This document shows, one piece after another, positions 52,101-58,881 of a DNA stretch of 64,000 nt. Position numbers and translations under genes: made by a program. Position 1 is the first letter of the stretch; each line of letters begins with the position of its first letter. The notes beneath the pieces were generated by a model that saw nothing but the letters and a program-made list of their open reading frames with translations, had not been told where the DNA came from and searched no databases. Origin of the DNA: Acidimicrobiaceae bacterium (GTDB taxonomy: Bacteria > Actinomycetota > Acidimicrobiia > Acidimicrobiales > RAAP-2); contig PMOQ01000075.1 of the NCBI GenBank assembly GCA_003161255.1, positions 1-64,000 of the forward strand, written 5' to 3'.

Positions 52101-52304
52101 CCGCTCTTGCCCGACGAACTGGCGGGTCTGCAGTTCAATGTGCTGTTTCGGGGCTGCGAGATCGCCGTCGACGTCGAGGGTCGTCGGCTCCGACTCGAAG
52201 CGGCTGACGGGCGCGCCAACTCCGTCACCGTGATGGTGTCGGGGACACCCGTCGTGTTGCACCCGGGCCGAGTGACCGAAATCGACCTGGAGAACACGGA
52301 ATGA
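49107..52304 (+). CDS. Fusion: beta-phosphoglucomutase-like HAD + GH65 phosphorylase
   Basis: 1065 residues; TTG start with GAGGAAG 9 nt upstream (an in-frame TTG at 49152 is possible). HAD domain, about 25-250: FDLDGVLTDTASLHE (nucleophile Asp), VVSASRH, KPDPAMFLEASRRLG, VVEDAIAGVQAAKRGG, all as in beta-phosphoglucomutase. GH65 domain, about 265-1060: GYLGSRGARAW, HVFWDASFAY, catalytic Glu in GVVGPDEFHDG, VDNAYTNVMA, KQADVLMLLYL, THGSTLSSVVHSW. GH65 phosphorylases split trehalose, maltose or kojibiose with phosphate to beta-glucose-1-P, which the HAD half would turn into glucose-6-P. Mycobacteria carry the two as separate neighbours (Rv3400/Rv3401). Confidence 0.85.
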   Translation: MARHLGGPVGREAGLSPTTISLDETDAWVFDLDGVLTDTASLHELSWTEVFQELFATIVARGDVPVPATFSGHDYRLLVDGEDRMDGVRNVLADRKIALPEGAPDEPAGYQSVWALAQEKDARYLALLTKVGPRPFASSVELIRRLRTSGVDVAVVSASRHCAQVLDAAGLSDLVSVRVDGETVELMGLAGKPDPAMFLEASRRLGVEPARAAVVEDAIAGVQAAKRGGFRVVVGVARATEAEDLRQAGPDLVVGDLGELSLTGKGPRDSPWRLTYDDPGPGEEGLVESLCTLANGYLGSRGARAWARDDGTSYPGTYLAGLYNRLQSQVDGQLVEVESLVNVPNWLPVSLRADDGSWLGEEGSMVSSHRIRLDLRCGLLIRHCEVTDRVGRRTAVVERRLVSMADPHLLALELSCVPLNWSGRLALRIGLDGRVVDDETVEDRLLANRHLELVDQGGDDGGGLWLRVRTVQSQVTVAMAARCQISGTAQDPDWMHGGVPGSPEAQVTVTVEQGSRTTIEKVVSVFTSRDRAISEPALAARRAAADAPGFDDLLVAQRAAWEPLWHRGAVTVRDEGGSSTVLDLHLFHLLQVASPHIVELDAGLGARGLHGEGYRGHVFWDASFAYPVLNLRFPAVSRALVAYRTRRLPEARRAAAEAGHQGAMFPWQSGSDGRDETPALLFNPRSGRWMPDRSRFERHVGLAVAYDAWQHWQVTGDLEFVAGPGAELIFEVARFFASVASWGDGLGRFSIAGVVGPDEFHDGYPWSDDPGVVDNAYTNVMASWLLWRAGELFERLAAQHRSETAERLGVDGAEVARWDSISRGLNVPFHDGVISQFAGYERLEPFDLDTYRDRYGTIGRLDLILDAEGDTVRRYQVGKQADVLMLLYLLSAEELRTLFGRMGYALEPETIRRTVDYYARRVTHGSTLSSVVHSWVLSRADRRGSWRYLQEAFTSDVADTQGGTTREGVHLGAMAGTVDILERCYTGMEVRDETLWFDPLLPDELAGLQFNVLFRGCEIAVDVEGRRLRLEAADGRANSVTVMVSGTPVVLHPGRVTEIDLENTE

Positions 52305-52478
52305 GTCAAGAGCGATCTGGTGGAACGCCGGCAATCCCTGACAAACCAAGGTCATCCGGACGCAACCTCCCACAGCGACATCAACATTTGAACAGGGGCG
52401 CCTCCTGGTCCGCCTAGCCGACCGGTGACCTTCGCTTTGCTGTGGACACTGGTCCATCTGATGCCGGATCGGTCTGGG
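52305..52478. other. Intergenic between convergent genes
   Basis: 170 bp holding half-site-like GGTCAT and GGTGACCTTCGC words, but no full box. The 3' ends of the GH65 and CBS genes meet here. Confidence 0.35.
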
Positions 52479-52925
52479 TTATTCCGTTGCCGGGAGCGCG
52501 CTGTCGTGGTGGCCGAAGATGGCCTCGGCCATAACGGGCCGGCTCAGGTCCGCGAGGTCGGCGGCCAGGTTGATCAAAAGATCGTCGACCGTGATCATCC
52601 CTACGAACCGCCCCTCCTGCACCACCGCTAGTCGCCGATTGCCATGGGTGCGGAACAGCGCGAACGCATCGTGAAGATCGGCTTGAGCATCGATGGTGAC
52701 AACCGGAGTGCTCATCAGGCTGTCGATCCGGGCATCGTAGGGGACGTTGCGCGCCATTCCTCGGCGTACCAGGTCACGATCGGTGATCAGTCCGACCAGA
52801 TGCTCACCATCGACGACTGCCAACGCCCCCACGCCCGACTGCTCCATGATCGTGGCCGCTTCTCGGATTGTCTGTTCGGGGCGAACTCCTACTCCAGACC
52901 GACGGATCCCTTCGATGACCTGCAT
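52479..52925 (-). CDS. CBS-pair protein, Hrp1-like
   Basis: 148 residues, almost all two CBS motifs: first at about 8-60 (VRPEQTIREAATIMEQSGVGALAVVDGEHLVGLITDRDLVRRG), second at about 72-125 (MSTPVVTIDAQADLHDAFALFRTHGNRRLAVV, GMITVDDLL). It is like mycobacterial Hrp1 (Rv2626c), a DosR regulon protein. CBS pairs usually bind adenosine nucleotides; the exact role is unknown. It follows the DUF1918 gene by 48 bp on the same strand and probably shares its promoter and box at 53228. Confidence 0.88.
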   Translation of the reverse strand: MQVIEGIRRSGVGVRPEQTIREAATIMEQSGVGALAVVDGEHLVGLITDRDLVRRGMARNVPYDARIDSLMSTPVVTIDAQADLHDAFALFRTHGNRRLAVVQEGRFVGMITVDDLLINLAADLADLSRPVMAEAIFGHHDSALPATE

Positions 52926-52973
52926 GATCGCTCCTCTCGTCTATTGGCACCTGAGTTGAGGGAGTGCAAACTC

Positions 52974-53174
52974 TCAGCCGAGCGTTGGCTCGAAGTGCTG
53001 AACGCTGGCGTCGGGGCCAGGAAAGAACAAGCTTTCGTGACCACTGTCTCCCCAACGGACCAAGTAGGGCGGCCCACCGTCCGGGCCCCGTACCTCGAGG
53101 ACTTCGCAGTCGCGATCCGGCTCACCGATTCGGTGTCCGTGGATCACGATCCGATCTCCGATGCTCGCGTGCAT
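52974..53174 (-). CDS. DUF1918 protein
   Basis: 66 residues: MHASIGDRIVIHGHRIGEPDRDCEVLEVRG then DGGPPYLVRWGDSGHESLFFPGPDA, the whole PF08940 consensus. A small SH3-like beta protein found in actinobacteria; a mycobacterial member (Rv0569) belongs to the DosR regulon. AGGAGG-type RBS (AAAGGAGGACC) precedes the start. It is the first gene of an operon with the CBS protein, with a symmetric box 54 bp upstream. Confidence 0.9.
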   Translation of the reverse strand: MHASIGDRIVIHGHRIGEPDRDCEVLEVRGPDGGPPYLVRWGDSGHESLFFPGPDASVQHFEPTLG

Positions 53175-53227
53175 GGGGTCCTCCTTTCCCGGCTCCCATA
53201 CTCAATCCGATCGAATACGCCGGGTTA

Positions 53228-53241
53228 GGGCCAAAGGTCCC
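53228..53241. promoter_or_regulatory. DosR-like box before DUF1918-CBS operon
   Basis: GGGCCAAAGGTCCC, 54 bp before the DUF1918 start. Full symmetric form; flanked by TTA and AA like the mycobacterial box. Confidence 0.7.
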
Positions 53242-53252
53242 AACACCGAGGG

Positions 53253-53702
53253 TCAGGAGTCTGTCCAACCGTCGAGGTAAGAGAACCGCCGGCCGCTTAG
53301 CCGGGCGATCTCGATTCTCACCAGGTTCGCCCCTCCGTCGTCGGTTGGCCACGACGGCATTGACACGAGGCTCATCCTTCTGAGCTCATCGGGGTTGCTC
53401 ACCCGGGAGGCGACTCCCTGGGCCATCACGCTCCAGCCACTGGAGGTCGCCGGTACGTAGGCATCTGCCTGGAAGGCGACGACGGCCTTTCTGGTCGCCG
53501 CGTCGAGCTCGGTGCCAGCAACGGTTCGCAAGAGGATGGACTGGTCATCCAGCGCGTAGAACACCGGGAGAATGACGGGCAGCGCACCGATACTTATACC
53601 CACTCGACCAAGTGAAGCCTGCCCGAGGAGCGCCAGGCACTCCGCATAGGTCAGAACTTCTGACGCGGCAGGATCTTCCATAGATGGGTCGATCATGATC
53701 AT
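53253..53702 (-). CDS. Pyridoxamine 5'-phosphate oxidase-like flavin-binding protein
   Basis: 149 residues (start may be 53702, 53696 or 53681; no RBS decides it). Split-barrel features: LTYAECLALLGQASLGRVGISIGALPVILPVFYALD, ILLRTVAGTELDAATRKAVVAFQADAY, SGWSVMAQGVASRV. This matches the PNPOx-like/F420-FMN 'nitroreductase fold-independent' split barrel group; a similar protein (Rv3129) is in the DosR regulon. It likely binds FMN or F420. A box at 53721-53734 overlaps its promoter. Confidence 0.8.
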   Translation of the reverse strand: MIMIDPSMEDPAASEVLTYAECLALLGQASLGRVGISIGALPVILPVFYALDDQSILLRTVAGTELDAATRKAVVAFQADAYVPATSSGWSVMAQGVASRVSNPDELRRMSLVSMPSWPTDDGGANLVRIEIARLSGRRFSYLDGWTDS

Positions 53703-53720
53703 TACATCTGTGGTCCGGCA

Positions 53721-53734
53721 GGGCCGAAGGTCCC
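53721..53734. promoter_or_regulatory. DosR-like box before PNPOx-like gene
   Basis: GGGCCGAAGGTCCC followed by AA, 19 bp before the longest ORF start of the flavoprotein gene. This closeness favours a downstream start codon (53681) or an activator site overlapping the core promoter. Confidence 0.7.
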
Positions 53735-53879
53735 AATCTTCAGGCGGACCGCGCAGGGCGACTATCCCGTGCTTCTTCTACGCGGAGGTCGACTTCATAA
53801 TCAACGGAGGCGGGCGGCTCGTATCGTCGGGAGTTGGGTCTCGGCACCCCAGGGCTGGTGGTGGGAACGTCCGGCTCTC

Positions 53880-53893
53880 GGGACTTTGGTCCC
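53880..53893. promoter_or_regulatory. DosR-like box before universal stress protein gene
   Basis: GGGACTTTGGTCCC. The mycobacterial DosR core is GGGACTWWAGTCCC, so only one position differs. It is the best match in the window, 124 bp before the USP start. Confidence 0.75.
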
Positions 53894-54016
53894 TACCCGG
53901 CGTTCAGTTCGTCATTCATAGTTGAGTGAGCGCGAGGCATCTGCGGCCGCTGCCCGCCGCACCGGCTCGGGACGGCAGTCGCTTGCGGGACGACCAGACC
54001 CTCGAAGGAGACAGAC

Positions 54017-54463
54017 GTGACGAGTACGCAGCGCCAGTCGAACAACCGAATCGTCGTAGGAGTGGACGGCTCTAACGCTTCTTCGGCTGCTCTCGAGTGG
54101 GCGGGGCGCCAGGCGGAGGTGACCGGATCCGTACTCGAGCTCGTGACGGCGTGGGAGTGGCCGACCACCTATGGAGCGCCGTTCACCTTCACTCCCGAAT
54201 GGAATCCGGCCGCGGACGCCGATCTGGTCATCCAATCTGCCGTGAAGGAGGTGCGCGAGGCGCATCCGGACATCGAGATCCGCACGACCGTCGAGGAGGG
54301 GCATCCGGCACCGGTCCTGGTCAAGGCGTCTCAGGGCGCTGACCTGCTCGTCGTGGGCTGCCGCGGTCATGGCGAGTTCGTGGGCATGTTGCTCGGCTCG
54401 GTGAGCGAGCACTGCGTCACCAACGCCCGCTGCCCCGTGCTGGTCCTACGGGGTGGGCGATAG
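54017..54463 (+). CDS. Universal stress protein (UspA family)
   Basis: 148 residues, GTG start, RBS GAAGGAG. N-terminal RIVVGVDGSNASSAALEWA and the ATP-binding GCRGHGEFVGMLLGSVSEHC followed by CPVLVLRG, fitting G-2x-G-9x-G(S/T), so an ATP-binding member. Mycobacterial relatives (Rv2623 and others) are DosR-controlled and help growth arrest. The ABC exporter genes follow 88 bp downstream in the same direction and may share its transcript. Confidence 0.92.
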   Translation: MTSTQRQSNNRIVVGVDGSNASSAALEWAGRQAEVTGSVLELVTAWEWPTTYGAPFTFTPEWNPAADADLVIQSAVKEVREAHPDIEIRTTVEEGHPAPVLVKASQGADLLVVGCRGHGEFVGMLLGSVSEHCVTNARCPVLVLRGGR

Positions 54464-54551
54464 CCTGCCTCCTTCAGTCTCACGCCACAGTGAGACGACC
54501 ACGGTGAGATACGCAAGAAACATCGCGTCAACCGACAAAGGAGCTGTACCT

Positions 54552-55469
54552 GTGGGCGCGATTGCGATTCGAACCGAGGGCCTGTCCAAGCGTTACCGCA
54601 CCTCCGAGGCGTTGCGAGACCTGAACCTTGAGGTGGCCGAAGGCGAGGCGGTCGGCTACCTCGGACCCAATGGCGCCGGCAAGACAACCACCATCCGTCT
54701 GCTGCTGGGCCTGATTCGTCCGACAAAGGGGCGAGCCGAGATCTTCGGGCTCGACTGTCAGCGTCAAGCGGTCGAGGCCCATCGGCGGGTCAGCTACGTG
54801 GCCGGCGAGGCGAATCTCTGGCCTTCGCTGACCGGCGCCGAGACACTGCATCTGCTGGGCCGGGTGCAGGGCCGAGTTGACCAGGCCTATCGCGACGAGC
54901 TGATCACACGGTTCGACTTCGATCCCTCGAAGAAGGTTCGGGCGTACTCCAAGGGCAACCGCCAGAAATTGATCCTGATTGCTGCGCTCATGACCCGCCC
55001 CGACCTTCTTGTTCTCGACGAGCCGACCAGCGGGCTCGATCCCCTGATGGAACAGGCGTTCCGTCACTCCATGCACGAGGCGAGGGAGCGAGGTCAGACC
55101 GTCTTTCTGTCCTCTCACATCCTGAGCGAGGTGGAGGCCCTGTGTGACCGGGTGGGCATCCTTCGCGAAGGGGTGCTGGTCGACATGGGAACGCTGTCGG
55201 AGATGCGCCATCTCTCCGCCCTCAGTGTGGAAGCGACCTTTGACGGGTCCGTCCCCGACCTCTCGCATGTGCCCGGTGTGGAGTCGGTGCAGACCGAGGG
55301 GCGGGTGGTCCGCTGTCAAGTGCGCGGGACGGTCGAGCCTCTCTTGAAGGTGCTGGCGGCTTCGGGGGTCCACGAACTGTTGAGTCGCGAGCCGTCGCTA
55401 GAGGAGCTGTTCCTGGCCCATTACGGGGCCCGTCCCGAGCCCGAGGACGAGCCGCCACGTGCAAGCTGA
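54552..55469 (+). CDS. ABC transporter ATP-binding protein (DrrA/CcmA type)
   Basis: 305 residues from the GTG at 54552, with AAAGGAG 8 nt upstream; the track start at 54453 overlaps the USP gene. Walker A GPNGAGKTT, signature AYSKGNRQKL in place of LSGGQ (usual in this exporter branch), Walker B LLVLDEPTSGLD, switch His in LSSHILSEVEAL. A C-terminal regulatory region (about 225-300) follows. It powers the permease encoded next, whose start overlaps by 11 nt. Confidence 0.9.
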   Translation: MGAIAIRTEGLSKRYRTSEALRDLNLEVAEGEAVGYLGPNGAGKTTTIRLLLGLIRPTKGRAEIFGLDCQRQAVEAHRRVSYVAGEANLWPSLTGAETLHLLGRVQGRVDQAYRDELITRFDFDPSKKVRAYSKGNRQKLILIAALMTRPDLLVLDEPTSGLDPLMEQAFRHSMHEARERGQTVFLSSHILSEVEALCDRVGILREGVLVDMGTLSEMRHLSALSVEATFDGSVPDLSHVPGVESVQTEGRVVRCQVRGTVEPLLKVLAASGVHELLSREPSLEELFLAHYGARPEPEDEPPRAS

Positions 55470-57108
55470 CGTGGTGACCGGCCCGCCGATGCCGGCGGGC
55501 CGCTGGCCCGGCTCGGTGATCGCCCGATTGACCGCGCGGAAGGCAGCCCGTTCGGGGGTGCTGTGGGGCTATGTCTTCGGGGTCTACGTGGCCTCTACGG
55601 CGTTGGGGTATGCGGCGACATACAAGACCCAGACCGAGCGTGACCACTTGGCGACCACGTTCGGGACGAACGCGGCGATAGACGCGCTCATCGGCCCGGC
55701 CCGGCAGATTCAGACGGTGGCCGGCTTCACTGCGTGGCGGAGCTTGGGCGTCCTAAGCATCGTTGGGGCCGTCTGGGGGCTTTTGGCGGCGACCAGGCTT
55801 CTACGCGGGGAAGAGGATGCCGGTCGGTGGGAGGCACTGCTGGCAGGCCAGACAACCCCGAGACGCGGCGCCGCTCAAGCGCTCATCGGACTAGGAGTCG
55901 GAGCTGCCACGCTGTGGATGCTCACCGCAGTTGTCACTATCGCCGTGGGGCGCTCATCGAAGGTCGACATCGATGTGGGCGCGGCCATGTTCTTCGCGCT
56001 GGTACTGGTGGCGAGCGCCGTTATGTTCCTTGCCGTTGGGGCATTGGCCAGCCAGCTTGCGGCCACCCGCCGCCAGGCGGCCGCCTACGGCGGTGCGGCA
56101 CTCGGGCTGAGTTATGCCCTGCGATTGGTGTCCGACTCCAGCACCCGATTCGGCTGGCTGCGGTGGGTGTCGCCTCTGGGTTGGGTCGAGCAGCTGCGTC
56201 CGGTTACGGCCTCAAGGCCACTCGTACTTCTGCCGATCGCCGGATTCACGGCGGTCTTGGTCGTCTCTGCCATCTCGTTGGCCGGCCGACGCGACTTGGG
56301 TGCGAGTGTGCTGCCGGATCGCAACACCGCCGAGGCACGCACGCGGTTGCTCTCGGGGCCCCTCGGCTTGGCCATCCGCCTGGCCCGACCCACCGTCGCC
56401 GGGTGGGCGGTTGCGATCGGGGTGTTTGCGCTCCTTCTTGGCTTCATCGCCAAGGCTGCCGGCGAAGCGATCTCCAGTTCTTCAAGTGCCGAGCACGCGA
56501 TCTCGCACCTCGGTGCCCCCGGGAGCGGGCCCGGGGCCTTCCTCGGGGTGACCTTCTTGATGGTCGCGCTGGTGGTGGCGCTCATGGGTGTCGCACAAGT
56601 TGTCGCGGCACGGACCGAGGAGTCCGGGGGAGAACTGGACAACCTCCTCGTCCGGCCGGTCCGCCGTTGGTCCTGGCTCGTCGGGAGGCTGGTCGTGGCG
56701 ATCGCGGCCTGTGTCATCAGCGGCCTGATCGCGGGCGTTTGCTCCTGGGTTGGCGAAACTAGCCAGCACTCTGGCGTTCGCTTCACGACCTTGCTTGGCG
56801 CCGGCTTCAACATCGTCCCTCCGGCGGTGTTGCTTCTGGGTGTCGGCCTGCTCACGCTGGGTATCTGGCCACGCGCGGTTTCGATCACCGTTTACGGGGT
56901 GCTCGCCTGGTCGTTCCTAGTCGATCTCATCGGCGGAATCATCGGATTGAACCACTGGGTGCTCGATAGCTCGGTCTTCCATCAGATCGCGGTGGCTCCG
57001 GCCGTGGCTCCGAACTGGACGACGAACGGGATCTTGGTGGCGGTCGGTCTGGCCATGGCCACTATCGGCGGTATTGCTTTCATGCACCGGGACCTGCAGG
57101 GAGCTTGA
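55459..57108 (+). CDS. ABC-2 type exporter permease (polyketide-antibiotic exporter-like)
   Basis: 549 residues, GTG start overlapping the ATPase gene by 11 nt. About 12 hydrophobic segments in two similar halves, as in COG3559 'exporter of polyketide antibiotics' (tetronasin-type; Rv1217c-like). Features: LARLTARKAARSGVLWG-like start, LLAATRLLRGEEDAGRWEALLAGQTTPRR, and in the second half RTEESGGELDNLLVRPVRRWSWLVGR. The repeated 'E(E)xxGxxExLLxxxxxR' box is the mark of this family. The substrate is unknown; the place in the stress block suggests a role in dormancy or self-protection. Confidence 0.85.
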   Translation: MQADVVTGPPMPAGRWPGSVIARLTARKAARSGVLWGYVFGVYVASTALGYAATYKTQTERDHLATTFGTNAAIDALIGPARQIQTVAGFTAWRSLGVLSIVGAVWGLLAATRLLRGEEDAGRWEALLAGQTTPRRGAAQALIGLGVGAATLWMLTAVVTIAVGRSSKVDIDVGAAMFFALVLVASAVMFLAVGALASQLAATRRQAAAYGGAALGLSYALRLVSDSSTRFGWLRWVSPLGWVEQLRPVTASRPLVLLPIAGFTAVLVVSAISLAGRRDLGASVLPDRNTAEARTRLLSGPLGLAIRLARPTVAGWAVAIGVFALLLGFIAKAAGEAISSSSSAEHAISHLGAPGSGPGAFLGVTFLMVALVVALMGVAQVVAARTEESGGELDNLLVRPVRRWSWLVGRLVVAIAACVISGLIAGVCSWVGETSQHSGVRFTTLLGAGFNIVPPAVLLLGVGLLTLGIWPRAVSITVYGVLAWSFLVDLIGGIIGLNHWVLDSSVFHQIAVAPAVAPNWTTNGILVAVGLAMATIGGIAFMHRDLQGA

Positions 57109-57233
57109 CCGCGGGGACTCGATATCACGATTCGGGGTTACTCGAAGGACTGTGGACCTGAAACCGATGTCGGCGTCCCCAGTTCGTGGCTGGCATCACA
57201 TCGGCCAAGCGATCGCAAGATCGTTGGAGGACC

Positions 57234-57722
57234 TCACTCCGATTTGCGTAAGGATTCCTCGGAGGCGCCGTGTTGTCCCACCCGTATCAGGACTGCGGCA
57301 ACGTTCGCATGTAGCGCCATCGACTCCTGGTCTTGCACGAGCACTGTGAACAGCTGTGCCATCGAGATGATCCCAAGGGGAAAGTCAGCGACATCAAGGA
57401 CGACGAGATGCCGAATGCCGAGGCTAATCATCATCGCCCCCGCAACGGCCGGGGTCGTCGACGCCGGCACCCAGTACGGATGACTTGTCGCGACGGTAGC
57501 GACCTCGTCATCTGCGCTGCACCTCGATACCCATGCGCAGGCAAGGTCGCGTTCGGTGACGATACGCAGCGGCGTTTCCCTCAGCAGTGCAGACGACACA
57601 TGGCGCTCGGCCAAAAGCAGTGCGACCTCGGCCAACGTGTCCGCCTCCGAGACCACGGTTGGAGGATCGAGTGGCAAGTTCTCCAGGGTCTCCCTGAAAC
57701 CAGCGGTCAACCACTCAGCCAT
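57234..57722 (-). CDS. CBS-pair protein
   Basis: 162 residues; CBS 1 at about 18-70 (VVSEADTLAEVALLLAERHVSSALLRETPLRIVTERDLACAW), CBS 2 at about 80-135 (PYWVPASTTPAVAGAMMISLGIRHLVVL, GIISMAQLFTVL). It differs from the other two CBS proteins here by a shorter linker in the first motif and a longer C-terminal tail. It probably senses an adenine nucleotide. A perfectly palindromic box (57758-57771) lies 36 bp upstream. Confidence 0.82.
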   Translation of the reverse strand: MAEWLTAGFRETLENLPLDPPTVVSEADTLAEVALLLAERHVSSALLRETPLRIVTERDLACAWVSRCSADDEVATVATSHPYWVPASTTPAVAGAMMISLGIRHLVVLDVADFPLGIISMAQLFTVLVQDQESMALHANVAAVLIRVGQHGASEESLRKSE

Positions 57723-57757
57723 ACCACCAGGTTGGTGCCAGCGCTACCTCACTGTTA

Positions 57758-57771
57758 GGGCCATTTGGCCC
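57758..57771. promoter_or_regulatory. DosR-like box before CBS gene
   Basis: GGGCCATTTGGCCC; apart from the centre it is a perfect palindrome, flanked by TTA and AA. 36 bp before the start at 57722. Confidence 0.65.
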
Positions 57772-57801
57772 AAGATTTCCTGGATGTCTAATTCCAAGGG
57801 G

Positions 57802-58268
57802 TCACCCGTGGTCGTAGGCGACGAGGGAGCGCAGCTTTTTCTGGCCGGCCGTTGTGGTTGTGCCAGATGGCAGCGGTCAACGCGAGGAGACGCTGCAGGA
57901 CCCTGGTCATGACCCCACCAGGGGTCCGTCCTCCGTGGCGCGGGTCTTCAAGGTGGCGTTGACCGATTCGAGAGCTGGCACAGGGGCTTCAGCAATGGCG
58001 TCGTCGTCCGATGGTGCCCGGGGGCGGTCGCGGGACGAACCAGGGTGACGCCGCGCTCGTTGAGTTGGGTCTCGAACTCCTTGGACGCGTAGCCCTTGTC
58101 GGCCAGGATCGTCTGGCCGGGGCGCAACAGGCCCGGCTGGGACTCGAAGAGCTTCCGGGCCACCTCGCGCTCTGGAGCTTGGGGTGGGCCAGGCAAAGGT
58201 GACCGGCAGCCCCGTTGGGGTGCATACGAGATGACAGTCGCTGTCGCCTTGATCAGCCCGAGAGCCAC
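57802..58268 (-). pseudogene. Decayed DDE transposase (IS remnant)
   Basis: Reading on the minus strand, one frame gives FESQPGLLRPGQTILADKGYASKEFETQLNERG (DDE region with ADKGY), a second gives RHGGRTPGGVMTRVLQRLLALTAAIWHN (the end of IS4/IS5/IS982-like transposases), and a third ends LRSLVAYDHG with a stop at 57802. At least two frameshifts and a missing N-terminal half show that it is dead. Its 5' end abuts the CBS gene at 58302. I found no clear terminal inverted repeats. Confidence 0.75.
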
Positions 58269-58301
58269 CTGCTCGCTTCGCGGCCTCTTCGACTGTGCTC
58301 T

Positions 58302-58724
58302 TTACGACTGGGGTGATGCCAGCTCTTTGGCAATCGGCGACACGACAGCACCCAGCTCGAGGACCAAAGAGACGAGAAGGTCATCAACGGTGATGATCCC
58401 CGCCAAATCGGTGTCCTCGACGACCGGAAGCCGTCGCACGCCTGCCTCCCTGATCGTCCGGAAGGCCTGGAAGACATCCGCCGACCCTTGAATGGTGACG
58501 GGTGCTTCTGTCATGACTTCGCTGATCTCGGCATCCGACGACCGGCCATCGCCGACTCCACGAATCGTGATGTCACGGTCGGTCACTATCCCGAGGAACT
58601 TGTCACCGCTCACCACGAGCAGTGACCCAACTCCATGATGACCCATGAGCCGAGCCGCCTCCTCGAGCGTGCATTCGGGAGGCACGGTAACCGGAGCGCT
58701 CCGTAAGCATTCTCTTATCAACAT
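58302..58724 (-). CDS. CBS-pair protein
   Basis: 140 residues from the ATG at 58724 (MLIRECL; AAGGAA upstream). CBS 1 at about 10-65 (TVPPECTLEEAARLMGHHGVGSLLVVSGDKFLGIVTDRDITIRG), CBS 2 at about 75-130 (MTEAPVTIQGSADVFQAFRTIREAGVRRLPVV, GIITVDDLLVSLV). It is close in pattern to the Hrp1-like protein at 52479. No clear DosR-like box was seen before it; the insertion remnant lies just downstream. Confidence 0.85.
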   Translation of the reverse strand: MLIRECLRSAPVTVPPECTLEEAARLMGHHGVGSLLVVSGDKFLGIVTDRDITIRGVGDGRSSDAEISEVMTEAPVTIQGSADVFQAFRTIREAGVRRLPVVEDTDLAGIITVDDLLVSLVLELGAVVSPIAKELASPQS

Positions 58725-58881
58725 AAGACGCTGTTCCTTTCCTGCGTGACCTGTTCCATGCGTTGGCTGAGTCTGAGCGAGATTCGTTGCCGGGGTCACA
58801 TTCGGCAGCGGTCACGACGCCTTGACCGCCTCGGCCGTCGAAGCGAACTTGGAACATACGGCACCTCGCGTGGACGGGGGA

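Larger units (their letters stand above)
53703..54016. other. Divergent region with two DosR-like boxes
   Basis: 313 bp between the PNPOx-like gene and the universal stress protein gene; it holds the boxes at 53721 and 53880 and a weaker GGGAACGTCC near 53863. No gene. Confidence 0.55.

Noticed and set aside
52340-52440. Further DosR-like sites (CCAAGGTCATCC, GGTGACCTTCGC)
   Set aside because: Only a right half-site is present in each case and they lie between the 3' ends of convergent genes, so they are not counted.
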